The translations under genes and the position numbers were made by a program. Below are positions 51,423 through 60,290 of a DNA stretch of 64,000 nucleotides, in pieces (the first letter of the stretch is position 1; each line of letters starts with the position of its first letter). The notes under the pieces are model-generated. The model was not told the origin of the DNA and did no database searches. It saw only the letters and a program-made list of their open reading frames with translations. The stretch is from Candidatus Tisiphia endosymbiont of Sialis lutaria. Its GTDB lineage: Bacteria; Pseudomonadota; Alphaproteobacteria; Rickettsiales; Rickettsiaceae. Where the stretch lies: positions 558,001-622,000 of the forward strand of contig NZ_OZ032153.1 in assembly GCF_964026535.1 (NCBI RefSeq), given 5' to 3'.

Positions 51423-51926
51423 ATGGCAAGAACATTAATATTACCAAAAGGTTTTCATGAGCATGATTTCATATGCCTAATGAAAAACGAGTCGCACGGA
51501 AGAAATCGCATACGCTTATTAGCAATGCATCACCTGCAATCAGGCAAGTCATTGAAAACTGTATCGATAATAGTTGGATCGCACTGGAAAACAGTACAAT
51601 CTTGGCTTAGAAGATTTAGAAACTCTAGCTTTGATGGATTATTTGAATCGCATAGGAGTGGTGCGTTTAGAAAATTCAATAGCTTACAAGAATCTTTTTT
51701 GTCTGATAAAATAAATATGTTGAGTGAAAGTAAGACAGGTGGTTATATAACAGGAAAGGAATTACATAATATGTTATTTGAAACATATGGTATTAAATGT
51801 AGTTTAAAAACAGTTTATAACACTATACATCGACTTGGTTTTAGCTGGATTACTTCTCGTTCAGTACACCCAAAATCTAATCAAGCAACTCAAAATACAT
51901 ATAAAAAAACTTCGCCAATATGCTAA
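51423..51926 (+). CDS. IS630-family transposase, N-terminal ORF
   Basis: 167 aa with two helix-turn-helix units: RIRLLAMHHLQSGKSLKTVS and IIVGSHWKTVQSWLRRF, then GGYITGKELHNMLFETYGIK and SLKTVYNTIHRLGFSW. It ends in an A7 run (51903-51909) where the second ORF continues in the -1 frame, so a frameshifted fusion is likely the active product. Confidence 0.88.
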   Translation: MARTLILPKGFHEHDFICLMKNESHGRNRIRLLAMHHLQSGKSLKTVSIIVGSHWKTVQSWLRRFRNSSFDGLFESHRSGAFRKFNSLQESFLSDKINMLSESKTGGYITGKELHNMLFETYGIKCSLKTVYNTIHRLGFSWITSRSVHPKSNQATQNTYKKTSPIC

Positions 51927-52480
51927 AAGTATTATTACCAAAAGATATTGATTGGAGTAAGGTTGACATTTGGTCACAGGATGAAACTCGAATTGGGCAG
52001 CAAGGTAGTTTAAGTCGCATATGGGCTAAACGTGGGAGCAGACCTAGGAAAGTAAGGCAACAACAATTTATCTCAACATACATCTATGGAGCTGCTTGCC
52101 ATGATACGGGCGAATCTTTTGCGTTAATTTTACCATATACCAATACTGATTCAATGAATAAGTTCTTAGATGAATTTTCTTTGACTATTGATTCTGGTAG
52201 GCATGTTGCATTATTAACAGATAATGCCGGGTGGCATGCAGCGAAAAAATTAATTATTCCAAGTAACATTACTTTGGTACCGCTTCCGCCATACGCACCG
52301 GAATTAAATGCGATGGAACAAATTTGGCAGTGGATCAAAAATCACTTCCTATCTAATCAATGTTACGGTGTATACGAAGATATCGTTGCTAATGCTTGCT
52401 ATGCCTGGAATCAACTTAGTAAAAATGTAACTTTAGTAAAATCAATTATGTATAGAGAGTGGATTAATATACCACGTTAA
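51920..52480 (+). CDS. IS630-family transposase, catalytic ORF
   Basis: 186 aa DDE_3 domain: VDIWSQDETRIGQQG (D), VALLTDNAGWHAAKK (D) and LPPYAPELNAMEQIWQWIKN (E). It overlaps the first ORF by seven bases in the -1 frame. All catalytic residues are present, so the element may be active if frameshifting occurs. Confidence 0.9.
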   Translation: MLKVLLPKDIDWSKVDIWSQDETRIGQQGSLSRIWAKRGSRPRKVRQQQFISTYIYGAACHDTGESFALILPYTNTDSMNKFLDEFSLTIDSGRHVALLTDNAGWHAAKKLIIPSNITLVPLPPYAPELNAMEQIWQWIKNHFLSNQCYGVYEDIVANACYAWNQLSKNVTLVKSIMYREWINIPR

Positions 52481-52498
52481 TTATTTCAATTGGTATAA

Positions 52499-52549
52499 TA
52501 GGCGAGAGACGAGTGACGACGTCCCCAACTTCTCATCAATTGACTATAA
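52499..52549. repeat. Half 'TATAGTCAATT' palindromic repeat
   Basis: GGCGAGAGACGAGTGACGAC then GTCCCCAACTTCTCATCAATTGACTATA. Same arm as at 23310-23360 and 58857-58900. It adjoins the IS630 right end and precedes the vapC stop by about 60 bases. Confidence 0.8.
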
Positions 52550-52611
52550 TACACGTCAATATAACCAAATGTATGTATTACTAAATCCATAATATTCTTC
52601 TATTAATTTCT

Positions 52612-53022
52612 TTAAGTGCCAACAGTCCAATCTAATAATTCTAATTCTTTAATACGTTGAAATTCTGATAAGTTATTAGTAACACAAATAATTTTATGCT
52701 CTAATGCGGTGGCAGCTATTAAAACATCATATGCTCCTATAGACTTACCTTGCTGCTTTAGCAATGCTCTAATTGCAGCTGCTATTATTGCAGTACCATC
52801 ATTAAATGGTAAGATACTAATAAGACTTACTAGGCTTTGCCATTTCTTATACAGCTTATTCATCTGCTGACTTTGTTTTATATTAAAACCATATTCTATC
52901 TCCAATAAAGTTACAACAGATATACTTAAGTCACTAGGACTAACCTGTTGCATTTGTTCTATAACATTAACCTGTCCTCTGAGAAAAAAGGATATTGTGC
53001 AAGTATCTAGAAGGTATTTCAT
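52612..53022 (-). CDS. vapC: VapC-like PIN-domain toxin
   Basis: 136 aa ribonuclease. PIN acidic residues in KYLLDTCTISFFLRG (D), LLEIEYGFN (E) and SIGAYDVLIAATALEH (D); the C-terminal ICVTNNLSEFQRIKELELLDW is typical of VapC ('T.N..dF.ri..l...nW'). Encoded 19 bases downstream of a ribbon-helix-helix antitoxin, the classic vapBC order. VapC toxins cleave tRNA or rRNA; the target here is unknown. Confidence 0.9.
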   Translation of the reverse strand: MKYLLDTCTISFFLRGQVNVIEQMQQVSPSDLSISVVTLLEIEYGFNIKQSQQMNKLYKKWQSLVSLISILPFNDGTAIIAAAIRALLKQQGKSIGAYDVLIAATALEHKIICVTNNLSEFQRIKELELLDWTVGT

Positions 53023-53041
53023 TATGTTGTCCTATATTTCA

Positions 53042-53281
53042 TTAAAACTTGTGATCTTTTGGTTCTAACATACTTTGCCTTAATTCCTTTGTATCTGGGT
53101 ATAAATCTCTTGTGTCTTTATCAAAACTAAAAATGCCTTCTGACCATTTTGTTTGTTTATGACTATTAATCCAGTCAGTTAATGCTTCATTTATTATGCT
53201 ATTTCTACTTCTACCTGATAATTGTCTTTGCTGCTCTAGCTCGTTATATAAATGATCGTTGATATAAATATTAAAATTCAT
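53042..53281 (-). CDS. vapB: VapB-like ribbon-helix-helix antitoxin
   Basis: 79 aa. The N-terminus FNIYINDHLYNELEQQRQLS then GRSRNSIINEALTDWINSH is a ribbon-helix-helix domain; the C-terminus (EGIFSFDKDTRDLYPDTKEL) would wrap the toxin. AGGAGG precedes the start. Expected to repress its own promoter through the palindrome just upstream. Confidence 0.82.
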   Translation of the reverse strand: MNFNIYINDHLYNELEQQRQLSGRSRNSIINEALTDWINSHKQTKWSEGIFSFDKDTRDLYPDTKELRQSMLEPKDHKF

Positions 53282-53313
53282 ATTAAACCTCCTATTTATT
53301 TAGTTATTTACTA

Positions 53314-53337
53314 TATAACATATTATAACATGTTATA
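53314..53337. promoter_or_regulatory. Candidate vapBC operator
   Basis: TATAACAT (53314-53321), eight bases, then ATGTTATA (53330-53337), an inverted repeat about 35 bases upstream of the antitoxin start and overlapping AT-rich promoter-like sequence. Ribbon-helix-helix antitoxins commonly bind such repeats. Assignment is by position and symmetry only. Confidence 0.5.
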
Positions 53338-53371
53338 TCATTAAGAAAAACATAAATATTTTTCTTTGTTA

Positions 53372-54133
53372 TTACAATGAAGTAAGAATAGGGAAATATC
53401 GACTATAAGCATAGAAATGAGGGTTCTGGAAATTCTTCTTTTGATAAACTAATTCATTGCCATCTAGATCAACAACATTTCCACCATTAGCTTTAATTAG
53501 TGCATGACCTGCTGCGATATCCCATTCCATAGTTGTCCCAAATTTGGGGTAAATATCGGCTTTCCCTTCTGCTATTAAACATAATTTAATAGAGCTTGGT
53601 ATGCTAACTATTTCGGTAATTAAATGTTTTTCTAAAAATTTCTTAATCTCTGAATTGGAACAGCGTGAGCTAACAACAGCACTATAATGATTTCTAGGTA
53701 AGACGTCAAAACTTACTGCCACATCATTTTGTTCAACTCGCAAAATATTATTAACATCTGTATAATGTAATTTCTGTATGGATGGTTGATAGATAAAGCC
53801 AATAACAGGCATACCATTTTTTATCAAGGCAATATTTACTGTATATGTATCCTCACCTTTGACATAACTTTTTGTCCCATCAATCGGATCAATCAACCAA
53901 AAATGCTCTTTATTTAAAGCAACTGGCTCTCTCTCTTCACAAATTACAGGAATATTTGGTGTTAACTTTGTTAAACCATTATATATAAAATCACTAATTT
54001 CTTTATCAGCATTTGTTACAGGTGAATTATCATCTTTATAACAAACTATTAGCCCTAAATCTCTTGTCATTAGAGCAATTCTTCCAGCATCGGTAATTAA
54101 ACTTTTTAACGATCTAATTAAATTAACTATCAT
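53372..54133 (-). CDS. cysQ: 3'(2'),5'-bisphosphate nucleotidase CysQ
   Basis: 253 aa inositol-monophosphatase-fold enzyme dephosphorylating PAP. Metal motifs: SPVTNADKEISDFI, ICEEREPV, the DPIDGT box in FWLIDPIDGTKSYVKG, and TTMEWDIAAGHALIKANGG. Its start overlaps the upstream DUF2608 gene by four bases, so the three genes 55897 to 53372 appear cotranscribed. Confidence 0.92.
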   Translation of the reverse strand: MIVNLIRSLKSLITDAGRIALMTRDLGLIVCYKDDNSPVTNADKEISDFIYNGLTKLTPNIPVICEEREPVALNKEHFWLIDPIDGTKSYVKGEDTYTVNIALIKNGMPVIGFIYQPSIQKLHYTDVNNILRVEQNDVAVSFDVLPRNHYSAVVSSRCSNSEIKKFLEKHLITEIVSIPSSIKLCLIAEGKADIYPKFGTTMEWDIAAGHALIKANGGNVVDLDGNELVYQKKNFQNPHFYAYSRYFPILTSL

Positions 54134-54990
54134 TTGTTATTTTCTATAAATTGCTTAGCCTCATCATCTTCTAACCACTTTCCTGTTTTTAATAATATTT
54201 CTTGTTGAACTTTCACTATATTATCCTGTGGAGTACCCTTTAATTCTGTAGCAGCTAAATATTCTATTCCATAATAATCTAGGTCAACTGTCTTTAGAAA
54301 ATTATCTATATGTTTTAATTCACTTCTTTTATTCTCAAAAATTATAATGTTATCAGGTAAAATATTTGTGATACGCATAAACTCATATAGTGCCTGAGCT
54401 TTATTTAAAGCATCAGTAAATATTATGCCTTTATAAAAAATTGGTGATTTTTTATCAGTCTCATCAAATTTTAATATTTCTTTATTATTAACTTTATCAG
54501 TAAATTTAATACCAAGTCTACTTAGTTGCTCATACTGCCATTCCTCATAATTTTCAATCCTTCTACATGCTGGGTTAATTTTAGTAAAGCCAAAAACCAA
54601 AGCCCCAGAACTCTTTAGCTTATCAATAAATTTCGACCAATTAGCTTCTACCAACATAACTTGTCTTTGTAGTAGCAACTTAGCAATTACTTCATCTATA
54701 TTGGAACGATACTTTTTTAAAGCAACAAGCTCCTCGATAAACCCCCCATAAGGATTGGCATAACGAAACATATTAGACTTAGGCGTAACTATTGTATCAT
54801 CAATATTGATTAGCACTAAGCTAGATCCATTAATTTTTTCAAATAAATTTTTTACCGTAACAGAATCTATAGAATAAGTGGGAATGATTATTGCATAACT
54901 CGTATATGGTAGCATAACAAGAATTAATAATAATTTTGACTTATGCAGGAGGTCTAACAATTTTAATAAAAGGTTATTTTTTATTGTCAT
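54130..54990 (-). CDS. DUF2608 family protein (HAD-like), copy 1
   Basis: 286 aa. N-terminal hydrophobic segment (LLLILVMLPYTSYA) suggests export. SSLVLINIDDTIVTPKSNMF resembles HAD motif I, and YKGIIFTDALNKAQAL with NIIIFENKRSELKHIDNFLK fits the later HAD/DUF2608 blocks. DUF2608 proteins occur mainly in Rickettsia, Legionella and other intracellular bacteria; function unknown. It overlaps both neighbours and is paralogous to the next gene. Confidence 0.75.
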   Translation of the reverse strand: MTIKNNLLLKLLDLLHKSKLLLILVMLPYTSYAIIIPTYSIDSVTVKNLFEKINGSSLVLINIDDTIVTPKSNMFRYANPYGGFIEELVALKKYRSNIDEVIAKLLLQRQVMLVEANWSKFIDKLKSSGALVFGFTKINPACRRIENYEEWQYEQLSRLGIKFTDKVNNKEILKFDETDKKSPIFYKGIIFTDALNKAQALYEFMRITNILPDNIIIFENKRSELKHIDNFLKTVDLDYYGIEYLAATELKGTPQDNIVKVQQEILLKTGKWLEDDEAKQFIENNK

Positions 54991-55897
54991 ATGGATTTAT
55001 GTTTTTCTGATTCTTAATTTTAACATTGCTTCTTTTTGTAGCATTTATCTTATTAATCAACTCACTAAATAATTTTACAAAATCACGAGAGTTAAATATT
55101 GATTCTTTTGTATCAGATAATCGATAATTATAACCAATAAACATCACATTATCGTCATAATTTTTAAGTTGACTTTCCATCGAAATTAGCTCACTAGAAT
55201 TTTCATCAACCATTATTAGAACTTTTGGCACGAATTTCACTTCTATTAAAAAGTTTAATATTAACCGAAATAGAGGACTATTATTGCTGCTCAATATACC
55301 TTGATAAAATGTCTGATAAGTATTATCGAAAGGCTCCATATTATTAAAAATAAGATAATTATGTTGAGGGAAACTATTAGATAAGTCAATATTGAATTTT
55401 TTTAAATAATCAGCCTTCCATATTTCTAGTTTCTTTATATTGTTAAAGTTACCAGTTAAGCTATGGTCACTAACAATTACTGGACTGCCTTTATCCATTA
55501 TACCTTTTATAAATTTAGGTAAATTACTATCTAATAACTCATTTTTATACTCTGTAAACAATATTGTATCAATATAAACTACCTTTGATGCTTTAACTGA
55601 TTTAAATAATTCAGATAGTTTAGATAATTCATTTTTATTCAGTTGGTTAATTGGTGGAAAGAATGATTTGAATATAACTTTGTCTCTCCCTATAACCAAC
55701 AGGATATCCTCAGGAGGATAATTATTGCATAATTCTTGATATTCATTATTTATTTGCTCTAAACTATTAGTCTTAACAATTTTACCATTTGCCATTAAGG
55801 GTAATAGTAGTAGTATGGAAGCAATATATTTATTGCATAATTTGATACTTTTCAAAGCAGAAGCGTATAGTTTTAATTTAGTTTCTTTAGTTAACAT
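54974..55897 (-). CDS. DUF2608 family protein, divergent copy 2
   Basis: 307 aa. Signal-like helix KYIASILLLLPLMANG. Layout matches copy 1 (YQGILSSNNSPLFRLILNFL, KVLIMVDENSSELISMESQL, MFIGYNYRL), but the HAD-like motif I is degenerate: DILLVIGRDKVIFKSF in place of NIDDT. This copy may therefore have lost any phosphatase activity. It overlaps copy 1 by 17 bases. Confidence 0.6.
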   Translation of the reverse strand: MLTKETKLKLYASALKSIKLCNKYIASILLLLPLMANGKIVKTNSLEQINNEYQELCNNYPPEDILLVIGRDKVIFKSFFPPINQLNKNELSKLSELFKSVKASKVVYIDTILFTEYKNELLDSNLPKFIKGIMDKGSPVIVSDHSLTGNFNNIKKLEIWKADYLKKFNIDLSNSFPQHNYLIFNNMEPFDNTYQTFYQGILSSNNSPLFRLILNFLIEVKFVPKVLIMVDENSSELISMESQLKNYDDNVMFIGYNYRLSDTKESIFNSRDFVKLFSELINKINATKRSNVKIKNQKNINPYDNKK

Positions 55898-56052
55898 GGT
55901 ATTTGCTCTTATTTTTAGTCATTGCAAAAGTAGAGTTTCAAAAGAGGTCTAATATCTTGCCATTATGAATTCAATATCAATATCCACTTTCACTATGTGT
56001 TCTCGCTAATAGACATTTAGGAACTAATAATGGTATCAAGAACACGTTCGGA

Positions 56053-56592
56053 TTAGCTATAATTCTTTAGAATCATTAAATAATGTGGTACATCCTTAAA
56101 GTAGCCTGTAGATGGAGCAAAACTATCAACTATTTTGAAACCAGCTTTTTTATAGGCACTAATTGCTTTATGGTTTGATTCACTAGGATCAATTATCCAA
56201 GTGCTAACTTGTTTTGTTGTATTTATAAATCTTGCTAAGGTCATTGAGCTTAAACCCAATCCTAGAAAATTTTCTTGTCCTATCATAAAATCTATAGTCC
56301 AAGTGATTTCCTTAGGTTTAACCCAAGGTAGTAGATGTTCCGGTGTAGAGTCGTTTGCATCTGATGTCATTATTAACGCATAGGGTTGCATATCATAAAA
56401 GCCTAGCCAATAATCAAAAATATCTTTCGTACCTTGCAAGTAATTCTGTAGATTTTCCAATAGATCGCTACTATTGTCCCAATAATGTTTAACATGTGGT
56501 TTATCAAACCAAGATTTTATTAATTTTCCATCCCGTGATTGAGCTAGGCAAAAACTTATCTTAGCATCATTTAGTTCTACATATTTACTCAT
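56053..56592 (-). CDS. GNAT acetyltransferase
   Basis: 179 aa. Similar to the aminoglycoside 6'-N-acetyltransferase/Acetyltransf_8 branch: IKSWFDKPHVKHYWDNS at the start, EITWTIDFMIGQENFLGLGL with the acetyl-CoA loop G-x-G-L-S, and a C-terminal DPSESNHKAISAYKKAGFKI. Substrate cannot be told from sequence. It stands alone with its own upstream region. Confidence 0.82.
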   Translation of the reverse strand: MSKYVELNDAKISFCLAQSRDGKLIKSWFDKPHVKHYWDNSSDLLENLQNYLQGTKDIFDYWLGFYDMQPYALIMTSDANDSTPEHLLPWVKPKEITWTIDFMIGQENFLGLGLSSMTLARFINTTKQVSTWIIDPSESNHKAISAYKKAGFKIVDSFAPSTGYFKDVPHYLMILKNYS

Positions 56593-56650
56593 ATCAAACT
56601 ATGTATTTATTGTTGGTGTTAATCATTTCTGACTCCATCTGAAGTATCAA

Positions 56651-56743
56651 CGTCATTGCGAAAAGGCTTAAGCCAAGAAGCAATCCATTCCTGACCATTT
56701 TTTGGATTGCCGTGCCACCGCAAAGCGGCTCCTCGCAATAACT
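56651..56743. repeat. Full 'GTCATTGCGAG' palindromic repeat
   Basis: CGTCATTGCGAAAAGGCTTA ... GAAGCAATCCATTC then GGATTGCCGTGCCACCGCAA ... CTCCTCGCAATAAC. The family layout is kept with several mismatches. It occupies the 230-base gap between the GNAT gene and priA. Confidence 0.8.
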
Positions 56744-56822
56744 ATTATCGATCATCTTTCTACTCATCACAAGGAAATAAATAAAAATTGTATGATATAT
56801 GGATATTGCCTGCGATAACTAA

Positions 56823-58775
56823 TTAATGAAAACTCTTAGGATCAATGTCTATTTTTAAGTGACAAAAAGAGGGGATTTTGATTAAACTTAACCATATTTG
56901 CAAGAATTTCTGTAGATTAAATTTCCTATCTACTATGATTAAGATACGATAGCGAAATTTTCCTGATAATTTAGACATTAATGCACTAGATGGTCCAAGT
57001 ATTCGTGCTGAACTTTTTGGAGCAATGGCAACTAAATTCCTGGATATTTCAAACACTTTATGCTCGCTTTTTCCAGATAAAATTATCGATGCCATTTTGG
57101 TAAAAGGTGGCATATTTTCTGCTTGTCTTGTTTTAAGCTCATATTGCAAAAATTGATCTCCTCCATTTTTTATATAGCTAAATATAGCATTATCTGGATA
57201 ATAACTTTGCATTAATACTACACCTTTTTTATCTTCTCTTCCTGCCCTACCTCCAACTTGATGAAGTAACTGATAGTTACGTTCACTTGATCGTAAATCT
57301 CCACTATTAACTGTTCCAAGATCGGCATCAATAACACCCACTAAGGTAAGATTGGGAAAATGATAACCTTTAGTAATCATCTGAGTACCAATTAAAATAT
57401 CAATTTCCAAATTCTCCATTTTATATAGTAATTCTTGTATGTCTTTAGATTTTTGAGCATAATCTTTACTAATTACAGCAATTTTACTATCAGGAAAAAT
57501 ACTCCTAGTTTCTTCTTCAATTCTCTCAATTCCAGGACCACAGATAGTTAAAGAATCTTTTTCTAAACAATCTGGACAAACAATATGAATCCTACTCTGA
57601 TAACCACAATGGTGACATTCAAGTTTTTTACTAGATTTATGTACCACTAACCAAGCAGAACAATAATTACAAGTAAAACGATAACCACAAAGCTTACACA
57701 ACATTAAAGGAGCATAACCTCTACGATTTAGAAATAATAATACTTGCTCTTTGCTTGCCAGTTTTTCACGAATTGACTCTATTAACTTTGTAGATAAATA
57801 AGAATTTTTTGGTAAATTCTCCTTCTTCATATCTATTATTTGAATTTTTGGTAAAGTTGCATCTTGGTAACGACTTGACAATTCAATTAATTGATATTTA
57901 TCTGTATTTACATTATAAATTGTTTCAATAGATGGAGTAGCTGAGCATAATACTACTTTTGTTGCAGATAGGCTTCCCCGCAATATTGCTACGTCACGAG
58001 CATTATATAATATACCATCATCTTGCTTATAAGAACTATCATGCTCTTCATCAATAATAATTAATCCAAGACTAGGGTACGGTAAGAATAAACTACTTCT
58101 AGCACCAATTATGACTTTAATTTCATTGTTCAGCAAACCTCTTAAAATCATCTTTTTCTGAGCTTTAGTAACTGCCGAATTCCATATTATTGGATTAAAG
58201 CCAAATCTTTCTATAAAACGATTTATAATTTGTTGACTTAAAGCAATTTCTGGTAACATTATCAATATTTGCTTACCTTGCCTCAAATATTTAGCTAATA
58301 AATGAAAATAAACTTCTGTTTTACCTGATCCGGTTACTCCCTTAATAATTGATGGTTTATCTGATTGACTTAATAGAGAAAGTGCCTTTTGTTGATCTAT
58401 TGAGAGGGGTGGTAAAGTAAAATCTTTATTTAATTCTTGATGTTTTATTTTTATAGGTTGCTCAGCAATATCAATTGGTAAAACCAACTTTGCAATTGAA
58501 CCAAGCTCTACCATGTAATAATTAGCAGCCCACTTAATTAGCGATAATATCTCTTGATTAAGTTTAAATTCAAGTGGTACTTTCTGTTTAATAGATTTGA
58601 TTTTGTTATATTTCTCTGAAACTTCAATATCTAACTGCCATACTATACCAGTTAATTCCTTATTTCTAAAAGGGACTATTACTAAATCCCCTATAGCTAA
58701 TTCTAATTCATTTGGAATTGAATAATCCAATGGAAAAAGATTAGCCAATGGCAATAATATTTTAGCAATTTGCAT
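56823..58775 (-). CDS. priA: Primosomal protein N' (PriA helicase)
   Basis: Restarts stalled replication forks by loading the replisome. 650 aa. Walker [23 protein letters not shown] box [15 protein letters not shown], zinc-binding cysteines from [20 protein letters not shown] to [12 protein letters not shown], and helicase motifs [28 protein letters not shown] and [10 protein letters not shown]. All appear intact. Confidence 0.96.
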   Translation of the reverse strand: MQIAKILLPLANLFPLDYSIPNELELAIGDLVIVPFRNKELTGIVWQLDIEVSEKYNKIKSIKQKVPLEFKLNQEILSLIKWAANYYMVELGSIAKLVLPIDIAEQPIKIKHQELNKDFTLPPLSIDQQKALSLLSQSDKPSIIKGVTGSGKTEVYFHLLAKYLRQGKQILIMLPEIALSQQIINRFIERFGFNPIIWNSAVTKAQKKMILRGLLNNEIKVIIGARSSLFLPYPSLGLIIIDEEHDSSYKQDDGILYNARDVAILRGSLSATKVVLCSATPSIETIYNVNTDKYQLIELSSRYQDATLPKIQIIDMKKENLPKNSYLSTKLIESIREKLASKEQVLLFLNRRGYAPLMLCKLCGYRFTCNYCSAWLVVHKSSKKLECHHCGYQSRIHIVCPDCLEKDSLTICGPGIERIEEETRSIFPDSKIAVISKDYAQKSKDIQELLYKMENLEIDILIGTQMITKGYHFPNLTLVGVIDADLGTVNSGDLRSSERNYQLLHQVGGRAGREDKKGVVLMQSYYPDNAIFSYIKNGGDQFLQYELKTRQAENMPPFTKMASIILSGKSEHKVFEISRNLVAIAPKSSARILGPSSALMSKLSGKFRYRILIIVDRKFNLQKFLQIWLSLIKIPSFCHLKIDIDPKSFH

Positions 58776-58811
58776 TAAAATTCATTTTTATACTATTTTA
58801 TCATATTAAGC

Positions 58812-58900
58812 TATATAGTCATTGGGACTAGGAACAATACCTATAAGTAATAGACAAGCGACGAGTGGCAACGTCCCTAACTTCCCATTAATTGACTATA
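58812..58900. repeat. 'TATAGTCA'-family palindromic repeat
   Basis: TATAGTCATTGGGACTAGGA ... TATAAGTAATAGACAAGCGA ... CCATTAATTGACTATA. Near full-length member, ends pairing, related to the one inside nuoN. Lies between priA and hemJ. Confidence 0.8.
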
Positions 58901-58939
58901 CATTATTTTTTCAATGCACTAATAGGTAATTGCATAAAA

Positions 58940-59377
58940 TTAATCAAATGGTTTAACAATAACCATAATAACCGCTATGATCATCAATAATGCCGGCACT
59001 TCATTGACAATACGATAAAATTTCTCGGAATGATTATTTTTTCCATCAACAAAATTCTTTCGCCATCTAGATAATAAACCGTGAAAAATAGTTATGCCTA
59101 AAACTGCTGTCATTTTTATATAAAACCATGTTCCTAAAGCTACTAACCCATATATATAACTATTGATTATACCTAAAGTATAGGTACTTATCATAGCAGG
59201 ATTCATAATTATTCTGAGTAACTTACTTTCCATTAACTGAAATGTTTTATCAGATTCACTCCCTACCGCCACTCTAGAATGATATACATATAATCTTGGC
59301 AAGTATAATAAACCCACCATCCAAGAAATTGCCGATATAAGATGGAATGCTTTAAACCATAAATAATAACTAGCCAT
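58940..59377 (-). CDS. hemJ: Protoporphyrinogen IX oxidase HemJ
   Basis: 145 aa membrane protein with four predicted helices. The start YYLWFKAFHLISAISWMVGL contains the haem-ligand His and W-M-x-G-L-L-Y-L-P-R-L block of HemJ; WFYIKMTAVLGITIFHGLLSRW has the later conserved K and His. It catalyses the penultimate step of haem synthesis. Confidence 0.9.
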   Translation of the reverse strand: MASYYLWFKAFHLISAISWMVGLLYLPRLYVYHSRVAVGSESDKTFQLMESKLLRIIMNPAMISTYTLGIINSYIYGLVALGTWFYIKMTAVLGITIFHGLLSRWRKNFVDGKNNHSEKFYRIVNEVPALLMIIAVIMVIVKPFD

Positions 59378-59508
59378 TAATATTATCTCCTGTTACTTAA
59401 TTTTTTAAATGAAATAATGGTATGGACCTACCCTATATACAGAATGAGAAGCATATGCTAATCTTCTAGGATAGGAAATGAATCCTAAACAACAATAAGG
59501 AGACCCAT

Positions 59509-59940
59509 ATGGAAGTTACCACAATTGGTATAGATATTGCAAAAGAATTTTTCAAATTCACGGTGTAGATAAAAATGGTAAGACAATATTAAAGAAAAAA
59601 TTAATGAGAGAGCAGGTTCTAACTTTTATGGCTAACTTACCAAAATGTCTAGTAGGCATGGAAGCTTGCGGTGGAGCTAGCTATTGGGCAAGAGAATTAA
59701 CAAAATTAGGTCATACTGTAAAACTAATAGCTCCACAATTTGTTAAGCCTTATGTTAAAACTAATAAAAATGATCAAGCAGATAGCGAAGCAATATGTGA
59801 GGCAGTAGCGAGACCTAATATGAGGTTTGTGCCTATCAAAACTGTAGAGCAACAAGATATTTTATTTATTCATAGGGTAAGGCAACGATTGGTAAAAATT
59901 TATTATTCCTCAAATTTAATGTTAAAAAAAGATTTAGTAT
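59509..59940 (+). pseudogene. IS110-family transposase fragment
   Basis: AAGGAGAC precedes ATG 59509. EVTTIGIDIAKEFF is the DEDD start (first D), but the frame stops at 59566; a one-base shift restores QIHGVDKNGKTILKKKL. The second frame contains CLVGMEACGGASYWARELTK (E) and YVKTNKNDQADSEAICEAV (D..D). At 59941 a miniature element interrupts it and the C-terminal half is gone. Confidence 0.8.
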
Positions 59941-60126
59941 CTCACCCTACGCATAACCCAGGGCAATTTAAAAATTCCGGGAAAGTACAAAACGCTATTA
60001 GCGAGACCACTACATGGTCGAAGCAATCCACATTCATTAGATTGCTTCGTCGCTACTAAAGTAGCTTCTCGCAATGACGCCAAGCTATTTTTTTATATGG
60101 CTTTTAAATGCCATGCGTAAGGTGAG
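59941..60126. mobile_element. Miniature inverted-repeat element, copy 3
   Basis: 186 bp, same plan as 11887-12072: CTCACCCTACGCATAA, CAATTTAAAAATTCC, palindromic core (59991-60080), CTTTTAAATGCCAT and ATGCGTAAGGTGAG. It cuts the IS110 transposase frame, showing it moved into DNA already carrying that IS. Confidence 0.85.
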
Positions 60127-60195
60127 TAAAGTAATTCTATATTTGGCTCTTTTTGGCTCAAAATATAATTAATTAGTTATCGCAAACAGCCTTCT
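60127..60195. repeat. Dispersed repeat with core AAAGTAATTCTATATTTGGC, copy 3
   Basis: The core plus TCTTTTTGGCT directly follows the miniature element. A second piece in inverted orientation (TTAGTTATCGCAAACAGCC, 60173-60191) resembles the AGGCTGCCTACAATAACTAA start of copy 1. Confidence 0.6.
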
Positions 60196-60290
60196 AGACC
60201 GCTTCTGTTTACAGTTTTTATCCGTATCTAACGACGTCAAATATTGCGAGGGCATAATATCAAATATAATTAATATCGCAACTATTATTT

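Larger units (their letters stand above)
51357..52497 (+). mobile_element. IS630-family element
   Basis: About 1.14 kb with inverted ends ATACCAATTGAAATAGTTAA (from 51357) and the complement of TTAATTATTTCAATTGGTAT (to 52497), one mismatch. Two overlapping transposase ORFs are inside, an arrangement I recall for ISRpe1-like elements of Rickettsia. It has cut the portal gene; the far flank is a palindromic repeat, not portal. Confidence 0.85.

Noticed and set aside
51903-51909. Canonical A-AAA-AAC slippery heptamer in IS630
   Set aside because: The codon phase is AAA AAA ACT, so the heptamer is not in the phase needed for classical -1 slippage; only a run-based slip can be suggested.
56053-56592. 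Aminoglycoside-resistance gene
   Set aside because: Similarity is only at the level of the GNAT branch; substrate residues cannot be judged, and an intracellular bacterium has other uses for such enzymes.
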